Notes: generated by a model from the letters alone, not told the origin. A stretch of DNA of 64,000 nt from Stappia sp. WLB 29 (GCF_023507705.1 NZ_JALBGD010000006.1:124001-188000); one strand, 5' to 3'. Positions 1 through 12,247 are shown, counted from the first letter of the stretch. A program made the numbers and translations.

Positions 1-1
1 C

Positions 2-1057
2 CAATTCTCGGCACTGAACGTGTTCCGCTACATCACGTTCCGGACCGGCGGCGCCATCATGACCGCGCTGCTGTTCATCTTCCTGTTCGGCCCGATGATC
101 ATCTCCTCGCTGCGCCTGCGGCAGGGCCACGGCCAGCCGATCCGCGCGGACGGCCCGCAGAGCCACCTGCTGACCAAGAAGGGCACGCCGACGATGGGCG
201 GCCTGATGATCCTGTCGGGCATGATCGTCGCAACGCTGCTGTGGGCGAACCTCGCCAATCCCTATACCTGGATCGTGCTCGGGGTGACGGTGGGCTTCGG
301 CGCCATCGGCTTTTACGACGACTATCTCAAGGTCACCAAGGCCTCGCATAAGGGCTTCAGCGGCCGCAGCCGGCTGGGTCTGGAATTCCTGATCGCCGGG
401 TTTGCCGCCTGGTGCGTGACGCTGCTGGAAGTCGGCGCGCACGGCACCTCGATCGGCTTTCCGTTCTTCAAGGACCTGGCGTTCAACCTCGGCATCTTCT
501 TCATTCCCTTCGCCGCCTTCGTGGTGGTGGGCGCGGGCAATGCGGTCAACCTGACCGACGGCCTCGACGGCCTCGCCATCGTGCCGGTGATGATCGCCTC
601 GGCCTCCTTCGGCCTGATCGCCTATCTGTCGGGCAACGCGGTCTTCGCCGAGTACCTGCAGATCCACCATGTGGCGGGCACGGGCGAGCTGGCCGTGCTG
701 TGCGGCGCGGTGATCGGCGCGGGCCTCGGCTTCCTGTGGTTCAACGCCCCGCCGGCGGCGATCTTCATGGGCGACACCGGCTCGCTGGCGCTCGGCGGCA
801 TGATCGGCTCCATCGCAGTGGCGACCAAGCACGAGATCGTGCTGGCGATCATCGGCGGCCTGTTCGTGCTGGAGGCCGTCTCGGTGATCGTGCAGGTCGC
901 CTCGTTCAAGCTTACCGGCAAGCGCGTCTTCAAGATGGCGCCGATCCACCATCACTTCGAGCATCTGGGCTGGACCGAAAGCCAGGTGGTGATCCGCTTC
1001 TGGATCATCGCGGTGGTTCTCGCCCTGGTCGGTCTCGCCACGCTGAAGCTGAGGTGA
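2..1057 (+). CDS. mraY: Phospho-MurNAc-pentapeptide transferase MraY (5' end cut by window)
   Basis: Integral membrane enzyme that moves phospho-MurNAc-pentapeptide from UDP onto undecaprenyl phosphate, giving lipid I. The reading frame is open to base 2 and reads [17 protein letters not shown], typical MraY N-terminal sequence, so the real start lies upstream and the internal GTG at 20 is not the start. Counting from that GTG, the Asp pair of GFYDDYLKV is at about 100-101, [11 protein letters not shown] at 174-184, and the HHHFEH motif near 310. Hydrophobic segments alternate along its whole length. It is the first gene of the dcw cluster seen here; murD follows after 4 bases. Confidence 0.97.
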   Translation, partial: QFSALNVFRYITFRTGGAIMTALLFIFLFGPMIISSLRLRQGHGQPIRADGPQSHLLTKKGTPTMGGLMILSGMIVATLLWANLANPYTWIVLGVTVGFGAIGFYDDYLKVTKASHKGFSGRSRLGLEFLIAGFAAWCVTLLEVGAHGTSIGFPFFKDLAFNLGIFFIPFAAFVVVGAGNAVNLTDGLDGLAIVPVMIASASFGLIAYLSGNAVFAEYLQIHHVAGTGELAVLCGAVIGAGLGFLWFNAPPAAIFMGDTGSLALGGMIGSIAVATKHEIVLAIIGGLFVLEAVSVIVQVASFKLTGKRVFKMAPIHHHFEHLGWTESQVVIRFWIIAVVLALVGLATLKLR

Positions 1058-1061
1058 GGGC

Positions 1062-2462
1062 ATGATCGCGGTCAGCGGGTTCAGGGGCAGGCGCGTTGCG
1101 GTCTTCGGTCTCGGCGGATCGGGGCTGGCGACGGCACGCGCGCTTGCCGCCGGCGGCGCCGTGCCCGTGTGCTTCGACGACGGCGAGGCGGGGCGCGAGG
1201 CCGCGCGCAAGGCGGGCCTCACCGTGGCGGACCTTCGCCAGGAGGACTGGTCGCACATCGCCGCCCTGGTGCTGGCGCCGGGCGTGCCCTTGACCCATCC
1301 GCAGCCGCACTGGAGCGTCGAGCTCGCCCGCGAACACGGCGTCGAAGTGATCGGCGATGTGGAGCTGTTCCTGCGCGAGCGGCGGCGGATCGCCCCGGAT
1401 GCGCCGCTGGTCGCCATCACCGGCACCAACGGCAAGTCGACGACGACCGCGCTGATCTCCCATGTCCTGACATCTGCCGGGCGCGATGCCCAGATGGGCG
1501 GCAATATCGGCGTGCCGATCCTGGAACTGGCCGAGCCGGCCCCCTCGCGCATCCATGTGATCGAGTGCTCGTCCTACCAGATCGACCTTGCGCCCTCGCT
1601 CGACCCGTCGGTCGGCATCCTTCTCAACATCACGCCGGACCATCTCGACCGGCACGGCACGCTGGAGCATTACGCGGGCGTCAAGGAACGGCTGATCGCG
1701 GGCAGCCGTCTTGCCGTGGTCGGCGTCGACGATGCCCTGAGCGCGGCCATCGCCGACCGGGCGGAGCGCTCGGGCACGCCCGTGCGGCGCGTCAGCGCCC
1801 GCCACCCGGTCGCCGACGGCACCCACGCGGACGGCAGCGTGCTTTGGCTGGACGAGGGCGGCGCGCAGAGCGTCTTCACGGACCTTGCGCCGATCCTGTC
1901 GCTGCGCGGCGCGCACAACGCGCAGAACGCCTGCGCGGCCATCGCCGCATGCCGGGCCCTGGGGCTGTCGGCCGAGGAGATCCGCGCCGGGCTTGCGAGC
2001 TTTCCCGGCCTTGCCCATCGCATGGAGATGGTGGCCCGCGCCGGGCGGGTGCTGTTCGTCAACGACAGCAAGGCGACCAATGCGGATGCGGCCGAGCGGG
2101 CGCTCGCCAGCTATTCGCGGATCTACTGGATCGCCGGCGGCCGCGCCAAGGCGGGCGGCATCGAGAGCCTGCGCCCGTGGTTCGGCCGCATCGCCAAGGC
2201 CTATCTGATCGGCGAGGCGGCGGAGGACTTTGCCGCAACGCTGTCCGGTCATGTCGAGACGCAGATGTCCGGCACGCTGGATGCGGCCGTTGCCGCGGCC
2301 GCGCGCGATGCGGCGCGCGACGGGGCGCAGGAGCCGGTGGTGCTGCTGTCGCCGGCCTGCGCCTCCTTCGACCAGTTTCCCAATTTCGAGGCCCGGGGAC
2401 GGGCATTTGCCGAGGCCGTGCGCGGGATCGTCCCGCAGCAGGGCGGACAGGAGGTCGCGTAA
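1062..2462 (+). CDS. murD: UDP-MurNAc-L-alanine:D-glutamate ligase MurD
   Basis: Cytoplasmic ATP-dependent Mur ligase that adds D-Glu to UDP-MurNAc-L-Ala. The protein has 466 residues. An N-terminal Rossmann-like domain with [11 protein letters not shown] (14-24) is followed by the P-loop GTNGKSTTT (121-129), then [11 protein letters not shown] and [10 protein letters not shown], the usual Mur ligase central and C-terminal signatures. The ATG at 1062 lies four bases after the mraY stop. The stop shares one base with the ftsW start (TAATG), implying translational coupling. Confidence 0.97.
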   Translation: MIAVSGFRGRRVAVFGLGGSGLATARALAAGGAVPVCFDDGEAGREAARKAGLTVADLRQEDWSHIAALVLAPGVPLTHPQPHWSVELAREHGVEVIGDVELFLRERRRIAPDAPLVAITGTNGKSTTTALISHVLTSAGRDAQMGGNIGVPILELAEPAPSRIHVIECSSYQIDLAPSLDPSVGILLNITPDHLDRHGTLEHYAGVKERLIAGSRLAVVGVDDALSAAIADRAERSGTPVRRVSARHPVADGTHADGSVLWLDEGGAQSVFTDLAPILSLRGAHNAQNACAAIAACRALGLSAEEIRAGLASFPGLAHRMEMVARAGRVLFVNDSKATNADAAERALASYSRIYWIAGGRAKAGGIESLRPWFGRIAKAYLIGEAAEDFAATLSGHVETQMSGTLDAAVAAAARDAARDGAQEPVVLLSPACASFDQFPNFEARGRAFAEAVRGIVPQQGGQEVA

Positions 2463-3619
2463 TGGTCAGCCGTGCCGATCGTAGCCCCTTCGCAGAGTGG
2501 CTGTGGACCGTCGACCGCTTTCTGGTGGCCGGCTTCATCGTGCTGATGATCGGCGGCATCGTGCTGTCCTTCGCGGCGAGCCCGGCCGTGGCCGAACGGC
2601 TCAACATCGACAGCTACCACTTCATCAAGCGGCAGGCCTTCTTCCTGGTGCCGGCGCTCGGCCTGATGCTGGCGATCTCGGCGCTCAGCCCGCGCTACGT
2701 GCGACGGGCGGCGCTGGCGCTGTTCGTCGTTTCCATGCTGCTGATGGTGGCGACGCTGTTCGTCGGCATGGAGGCCAAGGGCGCGCGGCGCTGGATCAAC
2801 ATGGCCGGCTTCTCGATCCAGCCGTCCGAATTCCTCAAGCCGGCGCTGATCGTGCTCGCCGCCTTCCTGATGGCGGAGGGCGGCCGGCGGCCGGAAGTAC
2901 CGGGCACGCTGCTGTCGACGCTGCTCTTCGTGATGTCGGCGGCGCTGCTGGTCGCCCAGCCGGACTTCGGCCAGACCATGCTGCTGGCGCTGGTCTTCGC
3001 CGCGCTGATCTTCCTCAACGGGTTGTCGTGGCTCGCGATCGTGCCGCTCGGCGTGCTGGGCCTCGGCGGTCTCGTCTCCGCCTACATGATGCTGCCGCAC
3101 GTGCAGAGCCGTGTCGACCGCTTCCTCGATCCGGGCGCGGGCGACACCTACAACATCGACCGCGCCATCGAGGCGTTCGTGTCGGGCTCCTGGTTCGGGC
3201 GGGGGCCGGGCGAGGGCACGATCAAGCGGATCCTGCCGGAAAGCCATACGGACTTCATCTTCGCCGTGGCGGCGGAGGAATTCGGCATCATCGTCTGCCT
3301 GCTCTTGCTGCTGGTCTTCGCCTTCGTGGTGCTGCGCGGCCTGCGCCATGCGGCGCAGGACAGCGACCCGTTCGGGCGTCTGGCGACGGCCGGCCTGATG
3401 GTGCTGTTCGGCATCCAGGCGGCGATCAACATGGCGGTCAACCTCAACCTGATGCCGGCCAAGGGCATGACGCTGCCGTTCATCTCCTATGGCGGCTCGT
3501 CGCTGCTGGCGATGGCGATTTCCATGGGCTTCGTGCTGGCGCTGACCCGCCGGCGGCCGCAGGCCTCGCGCTCCGACAGCGTGGTGGTTTCGCGCCTGTC
3601 GCCCGCGCATCTGTCGTGA
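2462..3619 (+). CDS. ftsW: Lipid II polymerase / divisome protein FtsW (SEDS family)
   Basis: Polytopic inner-membrane SEDS glycosyltransferase that polymerises septal peptidoglycan with its partner class B PBP. The ATG at 2462 overlaps the murD stop, giving 385 residues, normal for FtsW. About ten hydrophobic segments are visible. Conserved SEDS stretches include [37 protein letters not shown] and [15 protein letters not shown]. Its position between murD and murG is the standard dcw order and supports FtsW rather than RodA. Confidence 0.96.
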   Translation: MVSRADRSPFAEWLWTVDRFLVAGFIVLMIGGIVLSFAASPAVAERLNIDSYHFIKRQAFFLVPALGLMLAISALSPRYVRRAALALFVVSMLLMVATLFVGMEAKGARRWINMAGFSIQPSEFLKPALIVLAAFLMAEGGRRPEVPGTLLSTLLFVMSAALLVAQPDFGQTMLLALVFAALIFLNGLSWLAIVPLGVLGLGGLVSAYMMLPHVQSRVDRFLDPGAGDTYNIDRAIEAFVSGSWFGRGPGEGTIKRILPESHTDFIFAVAAEEFGIIVCLLLLLVFAFVVLRGLRHAAQDSDPFGRLATAGLMVLFGIQAAINMAVNLNLMPAKGMTLPFISYGGSSLLAMAISMGFVLALTRRRPQASRSDSVVVSRLSPAHLS

Positions 3620-3630
3620 GCGGTGGGGCC

Positions 3631-4776
3631 ATGGCACGCACCATCCTGCTCACGGCCGGCGGCACCGGCGGCCATCTGTTTCCCGCGCAGGCGCTGGCGG
3701 CCGAACTCGGCCGTCGCGGCCATGTGGTGGAACTGGCGACCGACGCGCGCGTCAGCGACTTCGGCAAGGATTTTCCGGCGCGCGCCGTGCATGTGATCTC
3801 CTCGGCAACGCTGGCCGGCAAGTCGCCGGTGGCGCTCGCCCGCACGGCATTCAAGCTCGGCAAGGGCCTCCTGCAGTCGCGGCGGCTCATTGCCCGCCTG
3901 CGCCCGGACGCGGTCGTCGGCTTCGGCGGCTATCCGACCTTTCCGCCGATGTTCGCGGCCTTCCTCGGCCGGGTGCCGAGCGTGCTGCACGAGGCCAACG
4001 CCGTGATGGGCCGGGCCAACCGGATGCTGGCCGGCCGGGTGACGGCGGTGGCGACGAGCTTTCCGCTGGTCGACGGGGACGACAGCCAGTTCGCGGCCAA
4101 GTCCGTGCGCACGGGCAACCCGGTGCGCGATGCGGTGATCGCCGCGAGCGGGCGCGACTATGCGGCTGCGGGCCCGGGCGATGCCTTCCGCCTGCTGGTG
4201 TTCGGCGGCTCGCAGGGTGCGCGCTTCTTCAGCGATGCGATGCCCGGCGCGCTGGAGCACATGACGGGCGAGGAGCGGGCGCGGCTGGAGCTGGTCCAGC
4301 AGTGCCGGCCGGAGGACATGGAGCGCATGCGCGAGGCCTGCGACCGGCTGGGCGTCAAGGCAGAACTCGCCAGCTTCTTCGCCGACATGCCGGAGCGGAT
4401 CGCCGGGGCGCATCTGGTTCTGTGCCGCTCCGGCGCCTCGAGCGTCAGCGAGCTGGCGGTGATCGGCCGGCCTTCGGTGCTGGTGCCGCTGCCGCATGCG
4501 CTGGACAACGACCAGGGACGCAACGCGGAAGTGCTGGCGAAGGCCGGCGGGGCCTGGCCCGTGCGGCAGGCGGATCTCGATGCCGAGCGGCTGGCATCGC
4601 TGCTGGGCGAACTGATGGCCGCGCCCGAGCGTCTGGCGGCGGCGGCAAAGGCGGCACGCGCCGCAGGACATCCGGACGCGGTCGGCCGCCTCGCCGATCT
4701 CGTGGAACATGTCGCGAGCGGAGCGCCGCTCAGTGCCCTTGCGGGCCATCTCGATCAAGAAGGAAGCGCATCATGA
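3631..4776 (+). CDS. murG: UDP-GlcNAc:undecaprenyl-PP-MurNAc-pentapeptide transferase MurG
   Basis: Peripheral membrane GT-B glycosyltransferase that converts lipid I into lipid II. It carries the N-terminal glycine loop [12 protein letters not shown], the [10 protein letters not shown] segment, [14 protein letters not shown], and the donor-binding region [17 protein letters not shown] followed by [12 protein letters not shown] chose the ATG at 3631 (381 residues). An in-frame GTG at 3616 overlapping the ftsW stop would add five residues and cannot be excluded. The stop overlaps the murC start (ATGA, 4773-4776). Confidence 0.96.
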   Translation: MARTILLTAGGTGGHLFPAQALAAELGRRGHVVELATDARVSDFGKDFPARAVHVISSATLAGKSPVALARTAFKLGKGLLQSRRLIARLRPDAVVGFGGYPTFPPMFAAFLGRVPSVLHEANAVMGRANRMLAGRVTAVATSFPLVDGDDSQFAAKSVRTGNPVRDAVIAASGRDYAAAGPGDAFRLLVFGGSQGARFFSDAMPGALEHMTGEERARLELVQQCRPEDMERMREACDRLGVKAELASFFADMPERIAGAHLVLCRSGASSVSELAVIGRPSVLVPLPHALDNDQGRNAEVLAKAGGAWPVRQADLDAERLASLLGELMAAPERLAAAAKAARAAGHPDAVGRLADLVEHVASGAPLSALAGHLDQEGSAS

Positions 4777-6194
4777 AGATGCCCCAGGACCTCGGTCCGG
4801 TTCATTTCATCGGCATCGGCGGCATCGGCATGAGCGGCATCGCCGAGGTGCTGCACACGCTCGGCTACACCGTGCAGGGCTCCGACGTTTCCGACAGCGC
4901 CAACGTCAAGCGGCTGCGCGACAAGGGCATCGAGGTGAAAGTCGGCCACGATGCCGGCAATCTCGGCGAGGCGCGCGTCGTCGTCGTTTCCTCGGCGATC
5001 AAGCGCGACAATCCGGAGCTGACGGCGGCGCGCGAGCGCTTCCTGCCGGTGGTGCGGCGCGCCGAGATGCTGGCCGAGCTGATGCGCTTCAAGCAGGCGA
5101 TCGCCGTCGGCGGCACCCACGGCAAGACGACGACGACCTCGATCATCGCGGCGGTGCTGGATGCCGGCGGGCTGGACCCGACGGTGATCAACGGCGGCAT
5201 CATCAATGCCTACGGCACCAATGCGCGCATGGGACAGGGCGACTGGATGGTGGTGGAGGCGGACGAGTCCGACGGCACCTTCGTCAAGCTGCCGGCCGAC
5301 ATCGCGGTCGTCACCAATATCGATCCGGAGCATCTCGATCATTACGGCAATTTCGACGGGGTGCGGGACGCCTTCCTGCAATTCGTCGAGAACGTGCCGT
5401 TCTACGGCTTTGCGGTGATGTGCCTCGACCACCCGGAAGTGCAGGCGATGGTCGGGCGCATCGAGGATCGCCAGGTCATCACCTACGGCCAGAACCGGCA
5501 GGCGGACGTGCGCTTCTTCGACCTGACGACCGAGGGCGCGAATTCGGTCTTCAAGGTGGAGATCCGCGACCGCATCGCCGGCACCACGCAGGTGATCGAG
5601 AACATCACCCTGCCGATGCCGGGCCTGCACAACGTCTCCAACGCAACCGCGGCCATTGCCGTTGCCTGGAAACTCGGCCTCGACGGCGACCAGATCCGCA
5701 AGGGACTGGCTGCGTTCCGCGGCGTGAAGCGGCGCTTCACCCATACCGGCAGCGCCGACGGGATCGAGGTGTTCGACGATTACGGCCACCATCCGGTGGA
5801 GATCCGCGCCGTTCTGGCCGCGGCCCGCGCGGTTGCGCCGGGGAAGGTGGTCGCAGTGGTGCAGCCGCACCGCTACAGCCGCCTGGAGAGCCTGTTCGAC
5901 GATTTCGCCACCTGCTTCAACGATGCCGACCACGTGGTCTGCGCGCCGGTCTATGCGGCCGGCGAGGCCCCGCGCGAGGGCATCACCCATACCGCGCTTG
6001 CCGACGGCATCCGCGCCAGCGGCCATCGCAGCGTGCATGCGATCGGCGGCGAGGAGGACCTGGCGGCGACCGTGGCGCGCATCGCCGAGCCGGGCGACTA
6101 CGTGGTGTGCCTCGGCGCCGGCAACATCTCGCAATGGGCGCAGGCCCTTCCCGAAACGCTGATTGTCGCCCGCAAGACCAGAGGCCCGGCATGA
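4773..6194 (+). CDS. murC: UDP-MurNAc:L-alanine ligase MurC
   Basis: Cytoplasmic Mur ligase adding the first residue, L-Ala, to UDP-MurNAc. The protein has 473 residues. [18 protein letters not shown] near the N-terminus binds the nucleotide sugar. The P-loop [10 protein letters not shown] lies at about residue 113, followed by [11 protein letters not shown] and the C-terminal [12 protein letters not shown] signature. The start overlaps the murG stop and the stop overlaps the murB start (ATGA), so translation is probably coupled. Confidence 0.97.
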   Translation: MKMPQDLGPVHFIGIGGIGMSGIAEVLHTLGYTVQGSDVSDSANVKRLRDKGIEVKVGHDAGNLGEARVVVVSSAIKRDNPELTAARERFLPVVRRAEMLAELMRFKQAIAVGGTHGKTTTTSIIAAVLDAGGLDPTVINGGIINAYGTNARMGQGDWMVVEADESDGTFVKLPADIAVVTNIDPEHLDHYGNFDGVRDAFLQFVENVPFYGFAVMCLDHPEVQAMVGRIEDRQVITYGQNRQADVRFFDLTTEGANSVFKVEIRDRIAGTTQVIENITLPMPGLHNVSNATAAIAVAWKLGLDGDQIRKGLAAFRGVKRRFTHTGSADGIEVFDDYGHHPVEIRAVLAAARAVAPGKVVAVVQPHRYSRLESLFDDFATCFNDADHVVCAPVYAAGEAPREGITHTALADGIRASGHRSVHAIGGEEDLAATVARIAEPGDYVVCLGAGNISQWAQALPETLIVARKTRGPA

Positions 6195-7174
6195 GCTGGC
6201 CCGACCTCGTTGCCCGTCACGGTCTCGACCGGATCGGGCTGCGCGGACGGCTGACGCCGAACCAGCCACTGTCGGCCGTGACCTGGTTCCGCGTCGGCGG
6301 ACCGGCGCAGCTGATGTTCCAGCCGGCCGACACGGGCGATCTGGCGCTGTTCCTGAAGGCTCTGCCGCAGGAGGTCCCGGTGCTGCCGGTGGGCCTGGGG
6401 TCCAACCTTCTGGTGCGCGACGGCGGCATCGAGGGCGTCGTCGTACGGCTGGCGGCCAAGGGCTTCGGCTCGGTCGCGGTCGAGGAGGACGGGGCGATCC
6501 GCGCGGGCGCTGCGGTGCCGGACAAGCGGCTTGCCGAGGCCGCGGCGGAAGCCGGGCAGGGCGGGTTCGCCTTTTACGCCGGCATTCCCGGCGGCATCGG
6601 CGGGGCGCTGAGGATGAATGCCGGGGCGCATGGCAGCGAGACCGCCGACGTGATGGTGGAACTGACCGGGGTGACGCGGGCGGGCGAGGTCGTGCGGCTG
6701 ACGCGGCAGGACATGGCCTATCGCTACCGGCACAGCGAGCAGCCGGGCGACACGATCTTCACCCAGGCGCTGTTTCGCGGCGAGCCGCGCGAGCGCGAGG
6801 CGATCCGCCAGGAGATGGCGGAGGTCAACGCCCACCGGGAAGCGGCGCAGCCGATCCGCGAGAAGACCGGCGGCTCGACCTTCAAGAACCCGCCGGGGCA
6901 CTCGGCGTGGAAGCTCGTCGATGCGGCCGGCTGCCGCGGGCTGCAAATCGGCGGCGCGCGGATGTCCGACATGCATTGCAACTTCATGATCAACACCGGC
7001 GAGGCGACCGGCCACGACCTGGAGCTGCTGGGCGAAACGGTGCGCGCACGGGTGCTGGAGACCAGCGGCATCGCGCTGGAATGGGAGATCAAGCGGCTGG
7101 GCGTGTGGGCCGAAGGCGAGAGCGTCGAGCCGTTCCTCGGCAAGCGGATCGCGGAGGCGGCGAGCGATGGCTGA
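6191..7174 (+). CDS. murB: UDP-N-acetylenolpyruvoylglucosamine reductase MurB
   Basis: FAD-dependent enzyme that reduces enolpyruvyl-UDP-GlcNAc to UDP-MurNAc with NADPH. The protein has 327 residues. It shows [14 protein letters not shown], the FAD-binding [35 protein letters not shown], and the active-site strand GGSTFKNP. These match type I/II MurB of alphaproteobacteria. The ATG at 6191 overlaps the murC stop. Its own end overlaps the next gene by 8 bases. Confidence 0.96.
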   Translation: MSWPDLVARHGLDRIGLRGRLTPNQPLSAVTWFRVGGPAQLMFQPADTGDLALFLKALPQEVPVLPVGLGSNLLVRDGGIEGVVVRLAAKGFGSVAVEEDGAIRAGAAVPDKRLAEAAAEAGQGGFAFYAGIPGGIGGALRMNAGAHGSETADVMVELTGVTRAGEVVRLTRQDMAYRYRHSEQPGDTIFTQALFRGEPREREAIRQEMAEVNAHREAAQPIREKTGGSTFKNPPGHSAWKLVDAAGCRGLQIGGARMSDMHCNFMINTGEATGHDLELLGETVRARVLETSGIALEWEIKRLGVWAEGESVEPFLGKRIAEAASDG

Positions 7175-8096
7175 ACGCAAGCATGTGGCGGTGCTGATGG
7201 GCGGCTGGTCGTCCGAGCGCTCGGTGAGCCTGAAGTCGGGCGAGGGCTGCGCGGCCGCGCTGGAGCGTGCCGGCTACCGGGTGACGCGGATCGACGTGCA
7301 GCGCGACATCGCCGCGGTGCTGGCGGAGCTGCGCCCGGACGTAGCCTTCAACGCGCTGCACGGGCCGTTCGGCGAGGACGGCTGCATCCAGGGCGTGCTG
7401 GAGATCCTCGGCATTCCCTACACCCATTCGGGGGTGGCGGCCTCTGCGCTGGCCATGGACAAGCAGAAAGCAAAGGCGGTGATGAAGGCGGTCGGCATCC
7501 CGGTCGCCGAGCACAAGGTCGTCCACAGGCTGGAGGCGGCTCGCGAACATGTGATGAGCCCGCCCTATGTCGCCAAGCCGGTGCGCGAGGGATCGTCCTA
7601 CGGCGTGCTGATCGTCAAGGACAACGCCCCGCATCCGCCGCAGGAACTGTTCCGCGACGACTGGCCCTACGGCGATATCGTGATGATCGAGCGCTACGTG
7701 CCGGGGCGCGAGCTGACCTGTGCGGTGATGGGGAACGTGGCGCTGGGGGTCACCGAGGTGATGCCGCTGGGACACGGTTTCTACGATTTTGACGCGAAAT
7801 ATGCACCCGGCGGATCACAACACATCCTGCCGGCCGAAATTTCACCATTTGTTTACCAAGAAGTACAGAAACTTAGCCTACGGGCGCATCAGGCACTCGG
7901 TTGCAAGGGCGTGACGCGGGCCGACTTCCGCTTCGACGAACAGCCCGGCGGCGGCGGCGAACTGATCTGTCTTGAAGTGAACACTCAGCCCGGAATGACG
8001 GAAACCTCGCTCGTGCCCGAGATCGCGGCACATGCGGGACACTCTTACGAAGAACTGACCAGCTGGTTGGTGGAGGACGCAAGTTGCGGACGATGA
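7167..8096 (+). CDS. ddl: D-alanine:D-alanine ligase Ddl
   Basis: ATP-grasp ligase forming the D-Ala-D-Ala dipeptide of the peptidoglycan stem. The protein has 309 residues, normal for DdlB. Motifs are [16 protein letters not shown] at the N-terminus, [17 protein letters not shown], the ATP-grasp [11 protein letters not shown], and the C-terminal metal-binding [12 protein letters not shown]. The last third (about 7780-7890) is visibly richer in A and T than its neighbours. Confidence 0.96.
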   Translation: MAERKHVAVLMGGWSSERSVSLKSGEGCAAALERAGYRVTRIDVQRDIAAVLAELRPDVAFNALHGPFGEDGCIQGVLEILGIPYTHSGVAASALAMDKQKAKAVMKAVGIPVAEHKVVHRLEAAREHVMSPPYVAKPVREGSSYGVLIVKDNAPHPPQELFRDDWPYGDIVMIERYVPGRELTCAVMGNVALGVTEVMPLGHGFYDFDAKYAPGGSQHILPAEISPFVYQEVQKLSLRAHQALGCKGVTRADFRFDEQPGGGGELICLEVNTQPGMTETSLVPEIAAHAGHSYEELTSWLVEDASCGR

Positions 8097-8995
8097 AGGC
8101 AAAACGGGGTGAGGACATGGTCCTGCCGATCGAAGCGGCGCTGGCGCCGCGCGGTCGCGGCGTGCCCCGTTTGCACCGCCGCCCCCTGTGGCGCGCGGCC
8201 GGCATCCTGCAGGATCTTCCCGAGTGGACGGGCACGGCCGGCGCGCTGGTCTTCCTGTCCGCGACCATTTTCTACGCCCTGGCCGTCGGCGGTTACGCTC
8301 GCACGGTGAGCGAATCACTCACCTCGGCGGCCGGCTTCGAGATCGAGGCCGTTAAGCTGTCCGGCCAGCGCGAGACGACCGAGTTCGAGATCCTGGAAGC
8401 GCTGGAGATCGAGCAGGGCACCTCGCTCGCCCTGTTCGACGCCTCGGCGGCGCGCGAGCGGCTGGCCCGCATCCCGTGGATCGAGACCGTATCGGTGCAG
8501 AAGCTCTATCCGGGCACGCTGCAGGTGCGCATCGACGAGCGCGAGGCCTTCGCGCTCTGGCAGCGCGGCAACAGCCTGTCGGTGATCGATGCCAAGGGGC
8601 AGGTGATCAGCGACAATGTCGACGGGCGCTACGCCAACCTGTTGATGCTGGTCGGCCACGGCGCGCAGTATCGCGGCGCGGAGATCCTGGCGGCGCTGGA
8701 GAAGGTGCCGGAGCTGCGGGCGCGGGTGCGTGCCGCGCGCCTCGTCTCCGACCGGCGCTGGGACCTGCTGCTGGAAAACGGCCTGACCGTGCGCCTGCCG
8801 GAAAAGGACGTCGGCCGGGCGCTGGCCGACCTGATCCGCATGGACGCCGACAACGGGCTGCTGACCCGCGACATCACCGTCGTCGACATCCGCCTGCCGG
8901 ACCGGGTGGTGGTGCGCATGAGCGACGAGGCGATCGAGCGCCGCAACGCGGAAACCAAGTCGCGGGGCGCCAAGCGCTCGGGAGGCAACGCATGA
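8084..8995 (+). CDS. ftsQ: Cell division protein FtsQ
   Basis: Single-pass divisome protein linking early and late division proteins in the periplasm. A cytoplasmic N-terminus of about 45 residues is followed by one hydrophobic segment (about 47-68), then a POTRA domain beginning near [11 protein letters not shown], then the FtsQ domain. I chose the TTG at 8084 (303 residues) because GGAGG at 8072-8076 sits 7 bases upstream. An ATG at 8093, overlapping the ddl stop as ATGA, is a good alternative, and a third ATG lies at 8117. Confidence 0.92.
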   Translation: MRTMKAKRGEDMVLPIEAALAPRGRGVPRLHRRPLWRAAGILQDLPEWTGTAGALVFLSATIFYALAVGGYARTVSESLTSAAGFEIEAVKLSGQRETTEFEILEALEIEQGTSLALFDASAARERLARIPWIETVSVQKLYPGTLQVRIDEREAFALWQRGNSLSVIDAKGQVISDNVDGRYANLLMLVGHGAQYRGAEILAALEKVPELRARVRAARLVSDRRWDLLLENGLTVRLPEKDVGRALADLIRMDADNGLLTRDITVVDIRLPDRVVVRMSDEAIERRNAETKSRGAKRSGGNA

Positions 8996-10314
8996 GCCGC
9001 CGCTCCTCCCCGATCTACCTGCCGCGGATGCGGCCGCTGCCCGGTCGCCGGGCCGTCGTCGTCTCGGTGCTCGACATCGGCTCGACCAAGGTCTGTTGCC
9101 TGATCGCCAAGCTGAGCCCGCGCAACGACGATTGCGTGCTGCCCGGCCGCACCCACTCCATCGAGGTGCTGGGCTACGGCTACCAGCGCTCGCGCGGCCT
9201 CAAGTCCGGCGTCGTCGTCGACATGGACGCGGCCGAGCAGGCGATCCGACTGGCGGTGGACGCGGCCGAGCGCATGGCCGGCCTGACGGTGGAATCGCTG
9301 ATCACCAACGTGACCTGCGGCCGCCTGAACTCCGAGATCATCACCGCGAGCGTCGGGCTTGCGTCCGATTCCGTCTCCGAGGCCGACATCCAGCGCGTGC
9401 TGTCCGCCGGCAGCGCCCACACGGTCGCCGACGGGCGCGCGGTCATGCATGCGTTGCCGATCGCCTACACGCTGGACGGCAATCGCGGCATGCGCGATCC
9501 GCGCGGCATGATCGGCCGCCGGCTCGGCGTCGACATGCAGGTGGTGACGGCCGAGGTGGCGCCGGTGCGCAATCTCGAACTCTGCATCAATCGCGGTCAC
9601 CTGACCGTCGAGACGATGGTTGCAACGCCCTATGCCAGCGGCCTGTCCACCCTGGTGGAGGACGAGGCGGAGCTGGGCGTCGCCTGTGTCGACATGGGCG
9701 GCGGCACCACGACATTGTCGGTCTTCGTCGAGGGGCAGATGGTGCATACCGACGCCATCGCCGTCGGCGGCCATCACGTGACGATGGATATCGCCAGGGC
9801 GCTGTCGACGCGCCTTGCCGATGCGGAGCGGATCAAGACGCTGCAGGGTTCGGCACTGCCGAGCCAGGCGGACGACCGGGACCTGATCTCCATTCCGCCG
9901 GTCGATGCGGACAGCGACCTGCCGCACCAGATCCCGCGCTCGATGCTGACGCGCGTGATCGTGCCGCGGGTCGAGGAGATCATGGAACTGGTGCGCGACA
10001 GGCTCACCGCCTCCGGCTTCGCCGGGCGGGTGGGCAAGCGCATCGTGCTCACCGGCGGAGCGAGCCAGCTCACCGGCTTGAGCGAAGTGGGCCGCCGGGT
10101 TCTCGGCCGCCAGGTCCGGCTCGGACGTCCGCTCGGCGTCGCCGGCCTGCCGGAAGCGGCCAAGGGGCCGGCTTTTGCCGCCGCCGTCGGACTGCTGATC
10201 TACCCGCAAGTGGCGCAGGTCGAGCAGTTCGAGCCGCGCGGCGCGAACGCAAGATGGACATTCGGATCGAGTGCGCTGGCCAGGGTCGGCAACTGGATCC
10301 GGGATAGTTTCTGA
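8992..10314 (+). CDS. ftsA: Cell division protein FtsA
   Basis: Actin-like ATPase that tethers FtsZ filaments to the inner membrane. The protein has 440 residues. [16 protein letters not shown] is the phosphate-1 motif, [13 protein letters not shown] the phosphate-2 motif, and [11 protein letters not shown] the adenosine motif. The C-terminus ends in the amphipathic segment [13 protein letters not shown], the expected membrane-targeting helix. The ATG overlaps the ftsQ stop (ATGA). 112 bases separate it from ftsZ. Confidence 0.96.
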   Translation: MSRRSSPIYLPRMRPLPGRRAVVVSVLDIGSTKVCCLIAKLSPRNDDCVLPGRTHSIEVLGYGYQRSRGLKSGVVVDMDAAEQAIRLAVDAAERMAGLTVESLITNVTCGRLNSEIITASVGLASDSVSEADIQRVLSAGSAHTVADGRAVMHALPIAYTLDGNRGMRDPRGMIGRRLGVDMQVVTAEVAPVRNLELCINRGHLTVETMVATPYASGLSTLVEDEAELGVACVDMGGGTTTLSVFVEGQMVHTDAIAVGGHHVTMDIARALSTRLADAERIKTLQGSALPSQADDRDLISIPPVDADSDLPHQIPRSMLTRVIVPRVEEIMELVRDRLTASGFAGRVGKRIVLTGGASQLTGLSEVGRRVLGRQVRLGRPLGVAGLPEAAKGPAFAAAVGLLIYPQVAQVEQFEPRGANARWTFGSSALARVGNWIRDSF

Positions 10315-10426
10315 GGCGGGAAACTGCCTCGGGAAGCGCTGGGTCGCACAACCCCCGGCGCATGACGAGGGAACTGAGGGTTTGAGTGAGAGCCGGCAAC
10401 GGTCTCTCGAGGGTCGCGAGGAAACC

Positions 10427-12217
10427 ATGACCATCAACTTGAAAATGCCTGATCTTCAGGAACTGAAGCCCAGAATCACGGTGTTCGGCGTCGGTGGCGC
10501 CGGTGGCAATGCCGTGAACAACATGATCCAGGCCGGCCTCCAGGGCTGCGACTTCGTCGTCGCCAACACGGATGCCCAGGCGCTGGCCAGCAACCACGCC
10601 GAGCGCGTCGTCCAGATGGGCGTTGCCGTGACCGAAGGTCTGGGCGCCGGTTCGCAGCCCGACGTGGGCGCGGCGGCGGCCGAGGAAGTGATCGACGAGA
10701 TCAACGACCACCTGTCCGGTTCGCACATGGTGTTCATCACCGCCGGCATGGGCGGCGGCACCGGCACGGGCGCTGCCCCGGTGATCGCGCGTGCCGCACG
10801 CGAGATGGGTATACTGACCGTCGGTGTGGTCACCAAGCCGTTCCAGTTCGAGGGCGTGCGCCGCATGCGCATCGCCGAAGCTGGGATCACCGAGTTGCAG
10901 AAGGCGGTCGATACACTGATCGTCATCCCCAACCAGAACCTGTTCCGCATCGCCAATGCACAGACCACCTTCGCCGACGCCTTCGCGATGGCCGACCAGG
11001 TGCTCTATTCGGGCGTGGCCTGCATCACCGACCTGATGGTCAAGGAAGGCCTGATCAACCTCGACTTCGCCGATGTGCGCTCGATCATGCGCGGCATGGG
11101 CAAGGCGATGATGGGCACCGGCGAGGCGTCCGGCGAGAAGCGCGCCATGCAGGCGGCCGAGGCGGCAATCGCCAACCCGCTGCTCGACGAGACTTCGATG
11201 AAGGGCGCCCGCGGCCTGCTGATCTCGATCACCGGCGGCAACGACCTGACGCTGTTCGAGCTGGACGAGGCGGCCACCCGCATCCGCGAGGAGGTCGATG
11301 CCGACGCCAACATTATACTCGGCGCAACCTTCGACGAGAGCCTCGACGGCATCATCCGCGTGTCGGTCGTGGCGACCGGCATCGACAAGGAACTGCGCGA
11401 GGAGGCCTCTCCGGCCGAAGCGCGCATGGCCGAGCTGACCGAGCGTCTCAAGACGATCTCCGATCCGGCGCCGGTGGCCCGTCCCCGTCCTGCCGCTCCG
11501 GCACCGCGCCCGGCCGCTCCTGCGCGCCCGGCCACGCTCGAGAAGATCGAGCAGGAGCTGGAGATCCCCGAGCCGGTGCAGGCCTCGACCGATCCGGAGG
11601 TCGAGATCGCCCCTTTTTCTCCGGCTCCGGGCATGATCGGTGACAACAGCCCGCTGGCCGACCTGGACGAGGCGGATCTCGCCGAGCCGGTCGCCGATGC
11701 GCCTGTCGTGGAGCCGTATATCCCGCCGGTCGCCGAAACAGTCTCGCAGCCCGCGCGCATGCCCTCGATCGAGGACTTCCCGCCGGTGGCACAGCGCGAG
11801 ATGCGGGCTCATGCCCATGCCCATGCCCGTGCGCCGGAAGAGGACCATCATCACGGCGAGGACCGCCGTCCGATGAGCCTGCTTCGCCGTCTGGCCAACG
11901 GCCTGAGCCGCCGTGAGGAAGAGGACGACATGCCGGCGGCGGTGCCGGCCGCGGAAATGGCCCCGGCCCCGCGTCCGCAGCAGCCCGCTCCGCGTCCGGC
12001 GCCCGCCGCCCAGCCGCGCGCTGCCGCCCCGCAGCAGCGTCCGGTGCAGCAGCAGGCCCAGCCGGCGATGCGTCCGGCCCCGGCTCCAGCCCGTCCGGCC
12101 GCCCAGGGCGCTGCCGGCCAGCTCGACCTGACCGGTCGCCAGGCCCCGCAGGCCCGGACCCTGTCCGAGGAAGACCAGCTGGAGATTCCGGCCTTCCTGC
12201 GTCGTCAGGCCAACTGA
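10427..12217 (+). CDS. ftsZ: Cell division protein FtsZ with a long Pro/Ala-rich linker
   Basis: Tubulin-like GTPase that forms the Z ring. The protein has 596 residues. The GTPase core covers about 15-320 ([12 protein letters not shown]; signature [12 protein letters not shown]). A disordered linker of about 260 residues follows, rich in Pro, Ala, Arg and Gln, ending in the conserved C-terminal peptide [10 protein letters not shown] that binds FtsA and other partners. The linker has a His-rich patch (HAHAHAR, then EEDHHHGED). GAGG lies upstream of the ATG. The length fits long-linker alphaproteobacterial FtsZ and is far above the roughly 380 residues of E. coli. Confidence 0.97.
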   Translation: MTINLKMPDLQELKPRITVFGVGGAGGNAVNNMIQAGLQGCDFVVANTDAQALASNHAERVVQMGVAVTEGLGAGSQPDVGAAAAEEVIDEINDHLSGSHMVFITAGMGGGTGTGAAPVIARAAREMGILTVGVVTKPFQFEGVRRMRIAEAGITELQKAVDTLIVIPNQNLFRIANAQTTFADAFAMADQVLYSGVACITDLMVKEGLINLDFADVRSIMRGMGKAMMGTGEASGEKRAMQAAEAAIANPLLDETSMKGARGLLISITGGNDLTLFELDEAATRIREEVDADANIILGATFDESLDGIIRVSVVATGIDKELREEASPAEARMAELTERLKTISDPAPVARPRPAAPAPRPAAPARPATLEKIEQELEIPEPVQASTDPEVEIAPFSPAPGMIGDNSPLADLDEADLAEPVADAPVVEPYIPPVAETVSQPARMPSIEDFPPVAQREMRAHAHAHARAPEEDHHHGEDRRPMSLLRRLANGLSRREEEDDMPAAVPAAEMAPAPRPQQPAPRPAPAAQPRAAAPQQRPVQQQAQPAMRPAPAPARPAAQGAAGQLDLTGRQAPQARTLSEEDQLEIPAFLRRQAN

Positions 12218-12247
12218 CGACGGGGCTCTCCGCGACACTCCCTCAAC

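Noticed and set aside
1005-2252. Long minus-strand open frame (415 codons) opposite murD
   Set aside because: It is the complement of a clear murD gene in a G/C-rich genome; its sequence is arginine/alanine/histidine-rich with no domain.
3487-4758. Minus-strand open frame of 423 codons opposite murG
   Set aside because: Shadow of murG; low-complexity composition and no family resemblance.
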